The position numbers and the translations under genes are program-made. A DNA stretch of 63,719 nucleotides from a virus: positions 1 through 63,719 of IMG/VR virus record IMGVR_UViG_3300043331_000518; one strand, written 5' to 3'. The notes under the pieces are model-generated. The model saw only the letters and a list, made by a program, of their open reading frames with translations, was not told where the DNA came from and ran no database searches. Shown here one piece after another: positions 35,447 through 44,472 of the stretch. Each line of letters starts with the position of its first letter. Positions within the stretch are counted from its first letter, which is position 1.

Positions 35447-38028
35447 TGCCACGTTCCCTTCGCTTCTCGCACCGTACAGGGGGCACCACCTACCGTATCC
35501 CCGAACGTGGAGCCCCAGGAGCGAAGTTCCGCCAGTGGTTCGATTCGGTCGCCAACCCTGAGTCCTCCATGCGGCGTGAGCGCCTGCGCGAGTACAGCGT
35601 GGCCCGCGCGATGTACCTCTCGTACCAGTGGCTGCAGCTCAACGGCGCCGCTCGTGGCGACGAACGCGCCCTCCGCTTCAAGGGCTACAACCCTACCGAC
35701 AGGGTCCCACGCCCGGTCAACAACGAGATCTACCCGCTCATCGAGAACGAGACCGCGAAGTCAACGCGGCGCAAGTCCACCGCCTACGCGCGCCCGATTG
35801 CCGTGGCGGAGGGCTCCGTTGGGGGGCAGGGCGCCAAGGTCGCCACCGACGTTCTCGATTGGTCCCTCGAATCCCAACGTTGGCCCCGCAAGCGTCGCGC
35901 CCTCATCTTCAAGTCCATCCTTTACGGCACCGGCAACATCCATTCCTACCTGGACCAGTCCTACCGCAAGACCATCCGCATGGGCATCACCGATGCCATG
36001 CGCTGTCTTGGTGGTTGCGACTTCATGCTCTCCGACCTCTCGATGCCGGGCTGGTTCCCCGAGAGCAAGTTCGCGGGCGCCCTCAACGATCGTTACCAGG
36101 AAGAGACCTCCCTCAACCCCAGCGATGGCACTATCACCCACGAGTACACCGCCAACATGTGTCTCTCGTGCGGTGCCCCCCTCTCACGTTTCACCCCCAC
36201 CGACGAGGCCACTACCCCCACCGACGCCTTCGGCCGCTCTCTCTTCCAAGACGCCCCCCTCAACGAGCCCAACATCGATGTCCTGAACCCTTGGGAGATC
36301 TACTACGAGAACGAAGGCATCGGGTACGACCTCCCCCAGGACGTTACCGAGTTCTACATCCGCCGCCCGCGCTCGATCCCTCACTGGGTCAAGGCCCACT
36401 ATCAGGGCCTCGAAGTGAAGCCTGACGACCCCGAAGAGCTGTTCGAGTACCACCCGGTGAGCGGCGAGTACAGCTTCACCGCTTCCGACGCCATCTCTTC
36501 GGACAGGCCGGTCTGGCGCAACCACAAGGAGGTCTGCACGGCCATCATCAAGCCGTGTATGGACTACCCCATGGGGCGCTTCGTCGAGGTGATCGGGGAC
36601 GAGATCGTGCGTGATGACGACCTCGCACGTCCAGCCCGCTTCCAGAAGGATGTGGTGGTCCCCCGCCACATGGTCACCTGCCTCCGCTTCATCGTCCGCG
36701 ACAACGAGATTGAGGGGCAGGGTGCCATTGCGTTCCTGCGCTCCCCTCAGAACCGCATCAACATGACTAACGGGCAGGCGGTGGACATCCGTCAGCGCAA
36801 CTTCGTCTCGGGTGTGATGGTCCCCGACGACATGGCCCTCACCTCAGGCTGGATCCAGGGCTACTCGGGACACATCGTCCGGTTCGGCCCCTCGTCGAGG
36901 AACCCCCAGGCTGTCCCCCAGATCCTCCAGGGGCACGTTGCGGACCAGAGCTACCTCAACGAGCTGACCTACAATCGCGAGTACATGCAGAACGCGATGG
37001 GGGCTCAGGACGTGGACATCGGCAAGGCGCCCCGTAACATCTCCGCCGGCTCTGCCATCCAGATGCTGTTGGAAAGCGCAATGGGCCGTCGTGATGGGCG
37101 CATCGAAGAGCAGACTGACGCCTTCAAGGAGACCTACAGCCACCACTTGCTGCTGCATTGTGAGTACGCCATCGAGCCCCGCAAGTACCGGGGCAAGGCC
37201 ATCAACGACCGGTGGGAGATCCGACAGTACAAGGGCCTCGATCTCGCTGGGCACACCGACGTGATGATCGAGGAGCAGGCGAGCTACGACGCGCGCGCCT
37301 TCGAGCGCGAGGTCTTGCTCAAGGGTGTGGAGATCGGCGCCGTCGTGGTGGGCTCCCCGACTGCACGTCGTGAGGTCGCCAAGACCCTCGGCATTCCCAC
37401 TCGCATCACCGACGAAGAGAACGCCCAGATCTCCGACGCCGAGTCCAAGTACTACGCCTTCCGTGACCGCAGCATCGTTCCCACCCTCGATGTGACGCTC
37501 GACGATCACTACATCATGTACTCGGTCTACGGGAAGTTCCTCAAGAGCAACGAGGGCCTCGACATGGCGATGGCGGCTGGGTGGCCCCAGACCCTCGTCG
37601 CCATCGATGGTTGGCAGAACAAGCTGCGTATGGCTGAGCAGCAGGACGCGCAGCTCCGGGCCCTCGAAGCACAGGCCCGCTCTGGTATCTCTCAAGCCCA
37701 ACAGCAACTCATTGCCTTTGAGGCCAACACGGGCGAGCCGTACCAGAACTCGCTTCTGCCGTCCTCCCTCACCCGGCGCATCCTCTACGTCTGGGCCAAG
37801 ATGGGGGCCCAGGTCCAGCACCCCTTCACCCAGTTCCGCGCTGTTGTGGACGCTCACCGGATGCTGGCTGAGCAGAAGAAGCAGGCGGCTCAGGTCACCC
37901 CGGTCATGGGCGCCCCTGGCGGCATGGCGACCACGGCTGGAACCGAGCCTGTACTGGGCTCGATGCCTGCCCCCGGAGCCGGCGAGGAAGCCGCCGGTAT
38001 CTCCCCCGGTGTGTCCCCCCAGGCATGA
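35446..38028 (+). CDS. Portal protein
   Basis: An 860-residue protein. VPRPVNNEIYPLIENETAKS, followed by an SYLDQSY-containing helical region and a FVSGVMVPDDMAL segment with RNFVSG, is the podoviral portal arrangement. The C-terminal 150 residues are Gln/Ala-rich helices (crown/barrel-like) and a disordered tail. It forms the dodecameric DNA entry ring. GTG start shared with the previous stop. Confidence 0.8.
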   Translation: MPRSLRFSHRTGGTTYRIPERGAPGAKFRQWFDSVANPESSMRRERLREYSVARAMYLSYQWLQLNGAARGDERALRFKGYNPTDRVPRPVNNEIYPLIENETAKSTRRKSTAYARPIAVAEGSVGGQGAKVATDVLDWSLESQRWPRKRRALIFKSILYGTGNIHSYLDQSYRKTIRMGITDAMRCLGGCDFMLSDLSMPGWFPESKFAGALNDRYQEETSLNPSDGTITHEYTANMCLSCGAPLSRFTPTDEATTPTDAFGRSLFQDAPLNEPNIDVLNPWEIYYENEGIGYDLPQDVTEFYIRRPRSIPHWVKAHYQGLEVKPDDPEELFEYHPVSGEYSFTASDAISSDRPVWRNHKEVCTAIIKPCMDYPMGRFVEVIGDEIVRDDDLARPARFQKDVVVPRHMVTCLRFIVRDNEIEGQGAIAFLRSPQNRINMTNGQAVDIRQRNFVSGVMVPDDMALTSGWIQGYSGHIVRFGPSSRNPQAVPQILQGHVADQSYLNELTYNREYMQNAMGAQDVDIGKAPRNISAGSAIQMLLESAMGRRDGRIEEQTDAFKETYSHHLLLHCEYAIEPRKYRGKAINDRWEIRQYKGLDLAGHTDVMIEEQASYDARAFEREVLLKGVEIGAVVVGSPTARREVAKTLGIPTRITDEENAQISDAESKYYAFRDRSIVPTLDVTLDDHYIMYSVYGKFLKSNEGLDMAMAAGWPQTLVAIDGWQNKLRMAEQQDAQLRALEAQARSGISQAQQQLIAFEANTGEPYQNSLLPSSLTRRILYVWAKMGAQVQHPFTQFRAVVDAHRMLAEQKKQAAQVTPVMGAPGGMATTAGTEPVLGSMPAPGAGEEAAGISPGVSPQA

Positions 38029-38033
38029 AACGC

Positions 38034-38063
38034 TTGACATACCGCCGTTTTCCCCCCTACTAT
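38034..38063 (+). promoter_or_regulatory. Strong promoter of the scaffold-capsid unit
   Basis: TTGACA (38034-38039), 18-base spacer, TACTAT (38058-38063), then AGGAG and ATG at 38082. The best promoter of the late arm, consistent with high capsid demand. Confidence 0.8.
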
Positions 38064-38081
38064 CCCCGATAGGAGCCTCAG

Positions 38082-39293
38082 ATGAGCAAGCTCGACGACC
38101 TCGGTGCAGCCATCAAGGACCAGATCGACGCGGTACCTGATGGTGCTGAGGGCGGCGAGTCCGCTCATCTCACGCTCGAACGTTCGCAATCGCAGCAGGC
38201 CGCACCCGCCGCACCACCTCCGCAGGAAACGCCGCCTGAGAAGCCCGAGACCCCCTCGGCGCCTCCCGCGGCGAAGGAGCAGCCGGTCGAAGCGGCACCG
38301 GTAGCCCCGGAGTCCCCCTCCGTTCCTTCATCGCCCGCACCTGCAACCCCCGCTCTCGATCTCTCCGGGTACTCCGAAGCGCAGCTCAACGCTCTTCGGA
38401 AGTTCGCACCCGGGGGCAAGATCGAGACCGAGGAGCAGTTGAAGCAGGCTACGGATCGTGCCTGGGACGACTACTGGCGTATCCAGGGCCGTCTCGCGGA
38501 CCTCGCCAAGGCCCCTGAGACCAAGCCTGAGGAGAAGCCTGCACCCGCGCCCCCGCCACCTCCCGAGCTGCAACGCCTCGACAACCAACTGCAGACGGTC
38601 GAAAGCGCCACCACGAACGCGCAGACCCAGCGTGACGGCTGGAATCTGGCGAAGCAGAACGCGTATGCGAAGGTCCAAGAGCTGCGGGATCGCCGGGCTC
38701 AGGGAACCCTCGCGGACGACAACGAGCTTCTCCAGGCCCAGGAGGTATTCGCGAAGGCAGACGATCAGATCTCTCGGTGGGACCGAGAGCTGTACCGGCT
38801 GGCCGGCGTGAAAGACGACCTCGACGCCCGTCGCTCCGAGGTGGACCGCATCATCAAGGTCCAAGAGCGCCTCGATCGTCAAGAGCGAGAAGGTCAGGAG
38901 AAGGAAACCAACGAGCAGACGGAGGCCTTCAAGAAGCTTTGGAACGACACGCTCATCGCGGTCATGACGGAGAGGGCCGTGGACGAAGAGCACAAGGCTG
39001 CGCTCACCGAGGTCGCAGCCGTTCGGACCAACTTCGCCGTCCAAGCTCAGGCGATCAAGGACGCTTCGGCGCTCCGTGACCTCCTGGTCAACGTGGTGGA
39101 CGGTTACATGAAGCCCATCAAGGACGCTGCCGCCAAGGCGGTCCAGAACTACATCACCGAGAAGGCCCGCGACAACCCGCCGCCCGTACAGGCTGCCAAG
39201 CCCAACGGGTCCGCACCTGCATCGTCGAAGCCCGGCTCCCTGACCTCGATGAAGGATCTGCAGAGGGTCGTGGACACCGCCGACTGGGGCTAG
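38082..39293 (+). CDS. Scaffolding protein
   Basis: A 403-residue protein. Disordered Pro/Ala/Glu-rich N-terminus (to about residue 85), a LDLSGYSEAQLNALRKF segment, long coiled coils (150-300), and a basic C-terminal tail with TEKARDNPPPVQAAKPNG. Its place before the major capsid gene, low complexity and coiled coils are typical of head scaffolds. Confidence 0.75.
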   Translation: MSKLDDLGAAIKDQIDAVPDGAEGGESAHLTLERSQSQQAAPAAPPPQETPPEKPETPSAPPAAKEQPVEAAPVAPESPSVPSSPAPATPALDLSGYSEAQLNALRKFAPGGKIETEEQLKQATDRAWDDYWRIQGRLADLAKAPETKPEEKPAPAPPPPPELQRLDNQLQTVESATTNAQTQRDGWNLAKQNAYAKVQELRDRRAQGTLADDNELLQAQEVFAKADDQISRWDRELYRLAGVKDDLDARRSEVDRIIKVQERLDRQEREGQEKETNEQTEAFKKLWNDTLIAVMTERAVDEEHKAALTEVAAVRTNFAVQAQAIKDASALRDLLVNVVDGYMKPIKDAAAKAVQNYITEKARDNPPPVQAAKPNGSAPASSKPGSLTSMKDLQRVVDTADWG

Positions 39294-39337
39294 AAAGCCG
39301 CCCCTAAGCCGTCCGCGTACCCCGAGGAGTCAGGTCG

Positions 39338-40636
39338 ATGGCCGCATCGACGATGACGAACCTCGCCAACAGCCTCAAGCGGATCTACAGCGAAGAGACG
39401 TTCGAGTACGCACAGAACTTCGCTGCCCCGCTGGTCGCGCTGTTCGAGGAGGCCAAGGAGCTGATGCCCGAGGGCTCAGGCTTCTACTGGCCGTTCATGC
39501 TCGCTTCGCCGCAGAACATCGGCACCCCCGCGGAAGACGGCAACATCCCGCCGACGAAGCAGCGCACCGAGATCCAGGGCAACGTCAACGCCGGGCAGTT
39601 CGTTGGCGACTTCGAGATCAGCTTCATGCTCGAAGCCGCCGGTACGCTGCGTGGCACCTGGAACAAGTCCGAGGTCAAGAAGCACTCCTGGGAGACCCTC
39701 ACCGATCTCGTCAAGCACCGCAACCGTATCTACTCCAGCTCGCACGGGACCAAGCGACTGGCGCAGATCGAGGCGTCCACCGTCACCACCAACGACTTCG
39801 TCGGCAAGCTGCCTTACGGGGTTCTGCTGCTCCGCAAGAACATGCTGATCGAGGTCCGAGACGCCGACTCCGCAGGCGCCGCCACCCTGCTCGCCCGGAA
39901 GATCACCGCGATCGACCAGACGACCAGGACCGTCACGTACGACGGCGCGGCGGCGTCGCTCACCATCAACCACCACGTCTACATCTCCAATTCCTACGGG
40001 GTGAACCCCCTGAACGGGATCGCGGGGCTGGTGGACGACGGTGGCAACACGGACACCATCCATGGGCAGTCGCGCGCAGCCAACCCCGAGCTGAAGGCGC
40101 GGGTCTACCGCAACGGTGGGACCCCCCGCGCACTCTCCGAGGATCTCATCATCCTGGGCCTGCTCGACCAACGCCAGCGCAACGGTGAGGGCATCGACTG
40201 CCTCGTGATGAACACCGGCATCTTCGCGAAGTTCCTCATCCTCGTCCGCCCCGAGCGACAGGTCGTGATCGGGAAGGGCGCGGGGCCGGTGGGGTTCAAG
40301 ACGCTCGGCTGGAACGAGGAGGACGAGTACGTCTTCATGGGCGATGGTCGGCGCATCCGCATCATCGTCTCCGAGGACGTGGCGCCCCGCACCATCTACG
40401 GGATCAACCTCTCGCAGATGCGCCGGGTGCTGCTGAAGAAGCTCGGGTGGAAGGACCACGGTGGTGGCTCCATCTTCATCCAGGGCTCCGACAGCGGTGG
40501 CCTCAAGACCACCAACGTGGCGACGATGTACTCCCTGGAGAACATCGCCACGTTCCGCCCGGACTCGCACTTCCGCATCGACGACCTCCTCGACGCCCAG
40601 CTCGCGGGCGCGGGCGTGGGGGGCCCCGACACCTAG
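39338..40636 (+). CDS. Major capsid protein
   Basis: A 432-residue protein. NLANSLKRIYSEETFEYAQN at the N-terminus, an inserted beta domain near residue 190-220, and a C-terminal half with GEGIDCLVMNTGIFAKFLIL and LSQMRRVLLKKLGWKDH fit an HK97-fold podoviral coat protein. G/C-ending codons throughout (highly expressed). Directly follows the scaffold and is closed by a long UUCG hairpin. Confidence 0.8.
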   Translation: MAASTMTNLANSLKRIYSEETFEYAQNFAAPLVALFEEAKELMPEGSGFYWPFMLASPQNIGTPAEDGNIPPTKQRTEIQGNVNAGQFVGDFEISFMLEAAGTLRGTWNKSEVKKHSWETLTDLVKHRNRIYSSSHGTKRLAQIEASTVTTNDFVGKLPYGVLLLRKNMLIEVRDADSAGAATLLARKITAIDQTTRTVTYDGAAASLTINHHVYISNSYGVNPLNGIAGLVDDGGNTDTIHGQSRAANPELKARVYRNGGTPRALSEDLIILGLLDQRQRNGEGIDCLVMNTGIFAKFLILVRPERQVVIGKGAGPVGFKTLGWNEEDEYVFMGDGRRIRIIVSEDVAPRTIYGINLSQMRRVLLKKLGWKDHGGGSIFIQGSDSGGLKTTNVATMYSLENIATFRPDSHFRIDDLLDAQLAGAGVGGPDT

Positions 40637-40659
40637 GAGTCGATCCGCACCTTCACCTT

Positions 40660-40683
40660 CGGGGGGAGGCTTCGGCCTCCCCC
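40660..40683 (+). terminator. UUCG-loop hairpin after the capsid gene
   Basis: GGGGGGAGGC, TTCG, GCCTCCCCCC: a perfect 10-bp stem with the extra-stable UUCG loop, no U-run. It may partly terminate transcription or shield the capsid mRNA 3' end. Confidence 0.7.
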
Positions 40684-40696
40684 CATACGAGGCTCA

Positions 40697-41449
40697 ATGG
40701 CACTGCGTGTCCGCAAGCCGATGGAGCTGCCGCTGGAGGTCAAGCGGTTGCACACCAGCTACAACTTCTTCCCGTCGCTTTCGTTGCCGCACCCTACGCA
40801 CTACATCTCCGAACTGCGGGCCGTGGACGAGCTGTTCATGCTCGGGTGGGTCCGCAACGTGTACAAGGTGGATGGTCGCGTGATGTACTTCGACCGCTAT
40901 GTGACCGCGGTTGGGGACCATGTCACACGTCACGGCGGTGTCCACCCGGACTTCCAGCGACACCCCGTGAACGTTTCTACCCTGGAGTACGGGGACCTCC
41001 GCCCCTTCGAGATCCTCGACATCATGGAAGGGCCCGAGCTGGTCAAGGGGCTCCCGGGCAAGCTCGACTACTTCGACAACCTCTACGTGCAGTCCTTGCT
41101 AGAGGCCTGCTACGACCAGCGCCGACGTGACCTCTGGGGATGGACCAAGACCGAGGAGCAGATCAAGCTCGAAGAGGACAATCGTAGGGCCGCTCGTGAG
41201 GAGAAGCGATGGAGTTGGCTCTACAAGCAGGTGGACGCTGCGTGGGAGGATGAGTTCCGTACCTTCGGGACCCCCATGTCCACCGACACCTATGAACCCA
41301 AAGCCAAGGGTGAGATGCACCCGGCTGGCTTCCGGGTTATCGATCGTCGGCGCAAGCACGCAACGCGGCGCTACACCACGATCGAAAGCGGGCGTACCAA
41401 GCGTACCAGGAAGACGGAAATGACCGGTCCTAGCGGGCAACCCGACTAG
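40697..41449 (+). CDS. Head-proximal structural protein
   Basis: A 250-residue protein with RLHTSYNFFPSLSLPHPTHY, a GYVRNVYKVDGR-like strand region (MLGWVRNVYKVDGRVMYFDR) and a basic tail. No family recognised; by position it may be a head decoration or connector component. Confidence 0.6.
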   Translation: MALRVRKPMELPLEVKRLHTSYNFFPSLSLPHPTHYISELRAVDELFMLGWVRNVYKVDGRVMYFDRYVTAVGDHVTRHGGVHPDFQRHPVNVSTLEYGDLRPFEILDIMEGPELVKGLPGKLDYFDNLYVQSLLEACYDQRRRDLWGWTKTEEQIKLEEDNRRAAREEKRWSWLYKQVDAAWEDEFRTFGTPMSTDTYEPKAKGEMHPAGFRVIDRRRKHATRRYTTIESGRTKRTRKTEMTGPSGQPD

Positions 41450-41464
41450 GTGAAAGGAAATGAA

Positions 41465-42364
41465 ATGAGCACTCAGGCACTCGACTACCGTGAGATCATC
41501 AACCCCACCGTCCAGTTCGAGCTGTACAACCCGAGCGACGACGACGTGGAGTTCCAGTACGACGGCAACCCCTACGTGATTCCGGCTAACCATCGCAAGG
41601 CCGAGATCATCGACCCGCGTACCGGGCGTGTCGCGCTGTACCCGAAGCCGGGGGTCCTTCCCATCATCGGCATCCCGCCCCGTCCTGGGCGCTGGCCGGT
41701 GGAGGCACGCAAGATCGTGGAGTTCGTCTGCGGGCACAATGGGAGGGGCGGGGTCCTGGGCAAGGCTGGGGTTCGCCCGCTCTTCCAAGACGGTCGCGAC
41801 GCCCTGGTCAAGGAGGAGGCCCGCCGGGGCTGGGCCGAGAACGCGCTCTACAACTATCAGGAGCGCACCCGTGCCTGGGAGACCGAGGTGGAACAGCGCA
41901 AGGCGCAGGGGCTGCCGGTGCCTCGCCCCGGGCACGACGTGATGAAGGCCTACCGCAAGCTGGGCGAGATGCAGGCGATCACCTTCGAGAAGTTCTCCTG
42001 CCCGGTCTGCAACTGGGGCTTCCTCGAAGAGATCGACGTGAACGTTCACGTGGTCACCCACCATCCGACCCACGCCTACGCGGAGACCGCCCGGCTCATG
42101 TTGGACCCTCAGAACCCTGGCCGTGTGGGCCTCGGCTCTGTGGAGGTGACCAGGGCTCCCGAGAAGCCAATCCCGGCGGGCATCACCAGCGCGGGCGCAA
42201 CCATCGCAGCAGCTGGCGATGGAGTCGAGATCCCTGACCCTGGGCTGCCTACGGGCACGCCGCAGAGCCTGGAGGAGATCGCCCGTCGCGCCTCCGAGAA
42301 CCTGGGCGGAGAGCGTGCCAACCTCCGCCAGACCAAGAGCAAGCTGCCGAAGGCAGGCCAGTAG
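41465..42364 (+). CDS. Structural-region protein with C2H2-like finger
   Basis: A 299-residue protein. NPTVQFELYNPSDDDVEFQY and GNPYVIPANHRKAEIIDPRT form a beta module that reappears, diverged, in the next gene. Residues around 180-200 hold CPVCNWGFLEEIDVNVHVVT ending in HH: C-x2-C ... H-x3-H. The C-terminus is a disordered tail. ATG at 41465 follows AAGGAAATGAA. Function unknown. Confidence 0.6.
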   Translation: MSTQALDYREIINPTVQFELYNPSDDDVEFQYDGNPYVIPANHRKAEIIDPRTGRVALYPKPGVLPIIGIPPRPGRWPVEARKIVEFVCGHNGRGGVLGKAGVRPLFQDGRDALVKEEARRGWAENALYNYQERTRAWETEVEQRKAQGLPVPRPGHDVMKAYRKLGEMQAITFEKFSCPVCNWGFLEEIDVNVHVVTHHPTHAYAETARLMLDPQNPGRVGLGSVEVTRAPEKPIPAGITSAGATIAAAGDGVEIPDPGLPTGTPQSLEEIARRASENLGGERANLRQTKSKLPKAGQ

Positions 42365-42427
42365 AAGCGTCGGCTGGTCGCGCTCCCCAGCTCATTGGAG
42401 CGCCTTGATAGAGAGGATGGTGCAGCG

Positions 42428-43099
42428 ATGCCCACCGGAACGAAGCGAGTGAAGGCACAGCAGGGGTACGCGAAGGCCAAGACCGAGACCGAAGAGCAGG
42501 ACCAGAAGAAGGCCCAGGCTGCCGCGGTCGCGGACAGCAAGGAGCGGGTGAAGGCCTCGCAGGACCGCCGCAAGGCCTTCGAGGACCGGCAGGCCAAGAT
42601 CGCGGCGGAGAAGGAGCGCGTCCGCACCGAAGTCGTGGTCATCCACAACCCGACCAAGGAGACCCTGGAGTACACCTACTCCGGGGAGACCTACTACCTG
42701 GAGCCCGGCGACAACGAGATCGTGAGCCTCAACCCGAACGTCTCGAACGAGCTGATGGCCCGCTCGATCGTCGGCAACCTGGGCGTCAGCGGCCTCCGGG
42801 GAATCACCTTCAAGAAGAAGGTGAGCGGCGGCAAGCGTTCCGCCGCCGACGACCAGCTCGTCACCAACGACAACACGGCGGTGGTCCCCATGCCGGCGAA
42901 GTTCTACAACGAGATCTCGAAGGTCTCCAGCCCCGGCGCCGACGAGCGCGCCCAGCCGTTCCACTACGATGTGGGCGGCAACGAGATGGACCCCATCGGC
43001 GAAGCCAACAGGCAGGCGCGTGACCTGATGGCGGCGCAGATCGACGAGGACGAGCCTCGCCCTGGGCGCCGCGGGAAGGTCAGCTCTCGCGGCGTCTAG
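42428..43099 (+). CDS. Structural-region protein related to the previous gene
   Basis: A 223-residue protein. A charged coiled-coil start (KAKTETEEQDQKKAQAAAVA), then VVVIHNPTKETLEYTYSGET and YYLEPGDNEIVSLNPN, matching the beta module of the gene before (NPT, Y-x-G, Y-x-x-P). Possibly a paired decoration or connector protein that arose by duplication. Confidence 0.6.
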   Translation: MPTGTKRVKAQQGYAKAKTETEEQDQKKAQAAAVADSKERVKASQDRRKAFEDRQAKIAAEKERVRTEVVVIHNPTKETLEYTYSGETYYLEPGDNEIVSLNPNVSNELMARSIVGNLGVSGLRGITFKKKVSGGKRSAADDQLVTNDNTAVVPMPAKFYNEISKVSSPGADERAQPFHYDVGGNEMDPIGEANRQARDLMAAQIDEDEPRPGRRGKVSSRGV

Positions 43100-43127
43100 C
43101 ACCAGCGCCACCCCCTAGGTCGAGGTC

Positions 43128-43796
43128 ATGACCACTCGGGAACTCATCGACGCTGTCGAGAGCGACGTGCTTGATCTCGACCTAGGGGACACCTACGCTG
43201 AGACGGACTGGCGCCCCATCATCCTCCGTGCGCTGAAGCTCATCAGCTCGGAGGTTGTGGCGTACTCGAACAACTACCTCCGACAGGCCAGTGGTACGGT
43301 CACGGTCACGGCGGGGGTGGGAGCCGTACCTGCCGATTGGGGAGGGCAGCTCGGCCCCGATGGCGGTGTCTGGGCCCCAGAGGGAAAGAAGCTGAAGTAC
43401 AGGCCCCCTGCCTGGGTCTTTGACGCCGTCGAAGGAAGCCCAGATCTGGCCGACATCCCGGAGTACTACACCACCTACGGAGGCCAGTTCCACACGTACC
43501 CAAAATTTACCGGGACCTTGGTCGTCAAGTACCACAAGAAGAACCCGGTCTTGATCGACAAGAACACCGCTGGTCATGGCCTCGACTACTTTCATGAGGA
43601 CTACCACGAGTCGGTCCTGCTCTTGGGGACCGGAGCGCGGGTGCTCGCTGGGATCGAAGGCGCCCGTCAACGCGCAAAGGATGACGAAGCGAGGTACCAC
43701 CAGAACCGCGAGCTGATGCGGGTCGCGCTGATGCAGGGTAAGGAAGACGAGCCCGGCATGGGCGACGAGGGCTACTCCGACCTTTTGATGTGGTGA
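43128..43796 (+). CDS. Head-completion/connector-type protein
   Basis: A 222-residue protein with TTRELIDAVESDVLDLDLGD at the N-terminus and LLGTGARVLAGIEGARQRAK and RELMRVALMQG in the C-terminal helices, resembling podoviral head-completion (P22 gp4-type) or adaptor proteins in layout. Position after capsid supports this. Confidence 0.55.
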   Translation: MTTRELIDAVESDVLDLDLGDTYAETDWRPIILRALKLISSEVVAYSNNYLRQASGTVTVTAGVGAVPADWGGQLGPDGGVWAPEGKKLKYRPPAWVFDAVEGSPDLADIPEYYTTYGGQFHTYPKFTGTLVVKYHKKNPVLIDKNTAGHGLDYFHEDYHESVLLLGTGARVLAGIEGARQRAKDDEARYHQNRELMRVALMQGKEDEPGMGDEGYSDLLMW

Positions 43797-43803
43797 GGGA
43801 GAA

Positions 43804-44472
43804 ATGAAGAAGACACTGCTCTTGCTGTTGGCACTGCTGGCGCCCGCACTCGTGCAGGCCCAGGAGGCCACCGCCCTCGTCACTGCGTACCAGATCGACG
43901 GGACGACCTTCACCTGTTGCAGGACCAATCCGCAGGACATCTCTGGGGTGGGGAACATCAAGACCACCGGCTCTTCGACTACCGTGAACGCGGTGAGCGG
44001 GACGCCATTCGCTCCAGTGAGCACCGGAGATGTCATCACAGTCATGCCAGGGGCAGGGGCCTCGCCGGAGATACGGTACGTCGTCAACAAGGTGAGCAAC
44101 ATCCAGGTAACGGTGGACACCGCGGTCAACTGGGAGAACGGTGGGGCGGGGTTCAGTTTCGTGTGGCGGGACGTGAGGTGCGGGACGGGAGCCGAGGACG
44201 GTTGGGTGTCGGTTCCGCCGAACTCGACCCCGCAAGTGCAGATGTCCGTGAACGCCATCACCGGTACCTCGGTGGACTTCAAGATCGAGGGCCGGATCAG
44301 AGGTACGGCGGTTCAACCCGCGAACTTGGGGAACTTCAGCTACACCGCGGTGGGCGGCGACACCGTGAAGGTGCTCGACTTCGTGGATCAGCTACGGGTG
44401 TGCATGAAGATGACGGGTGACGCGGGTGGCAACGAGTCCATCTCGATCCATCTCTCGGGGAGGGTCTTCTGA
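43804..44472 (+). CDS. Late protein with Sec signal peptide (1)
   Basis: A 222-residue protein. MKKTLLLLLALLAPALVQAQ is a textbook Sec signal with cleavage after VQA. The mature part is all-beta, Thr/Gly/Val-rich, with several Cys. Stop overlaps the next signal-peptide gene (TGATG). Its place in the tail region suggests a fibre-associated or surface protein, yet export would take it out of the cytoplasm where virions assemble. Confidence 0.65.
   Translation: MKKTLLLLLALLAPALVQAQEATALVTAYQIDGTTFTCCRTNPQDISGVGNIKTTGSSTTVNAVSGTPFAPVSTGDVITVMPGAGASPEIRYVVNKVSNIQVTVDTAVNWENGGAGFSFVWRDVRCGTGAEDGWVSVPPNSTPQVQMSVNAITGTSVDFKIEGRIRGTAVQPANLGNFSYTAVGGDTVKVLDFVDQLRVCMKMTGDAGGNESISIHLSGRVF

Noticed and set aside
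36844-38040. A 398-codon minus-strand open frame opposite the portal gene
   Set aside because: It mirrors the portal codons (Leu/Val/Gly/Asp/His-rich shadow pattern) and has no start signals.
39476-40570. A 364-codon minus-strand open frame opposite the capsid gene
   Set aside because: Same shadow pattern; the plus strand has clear capsid features.
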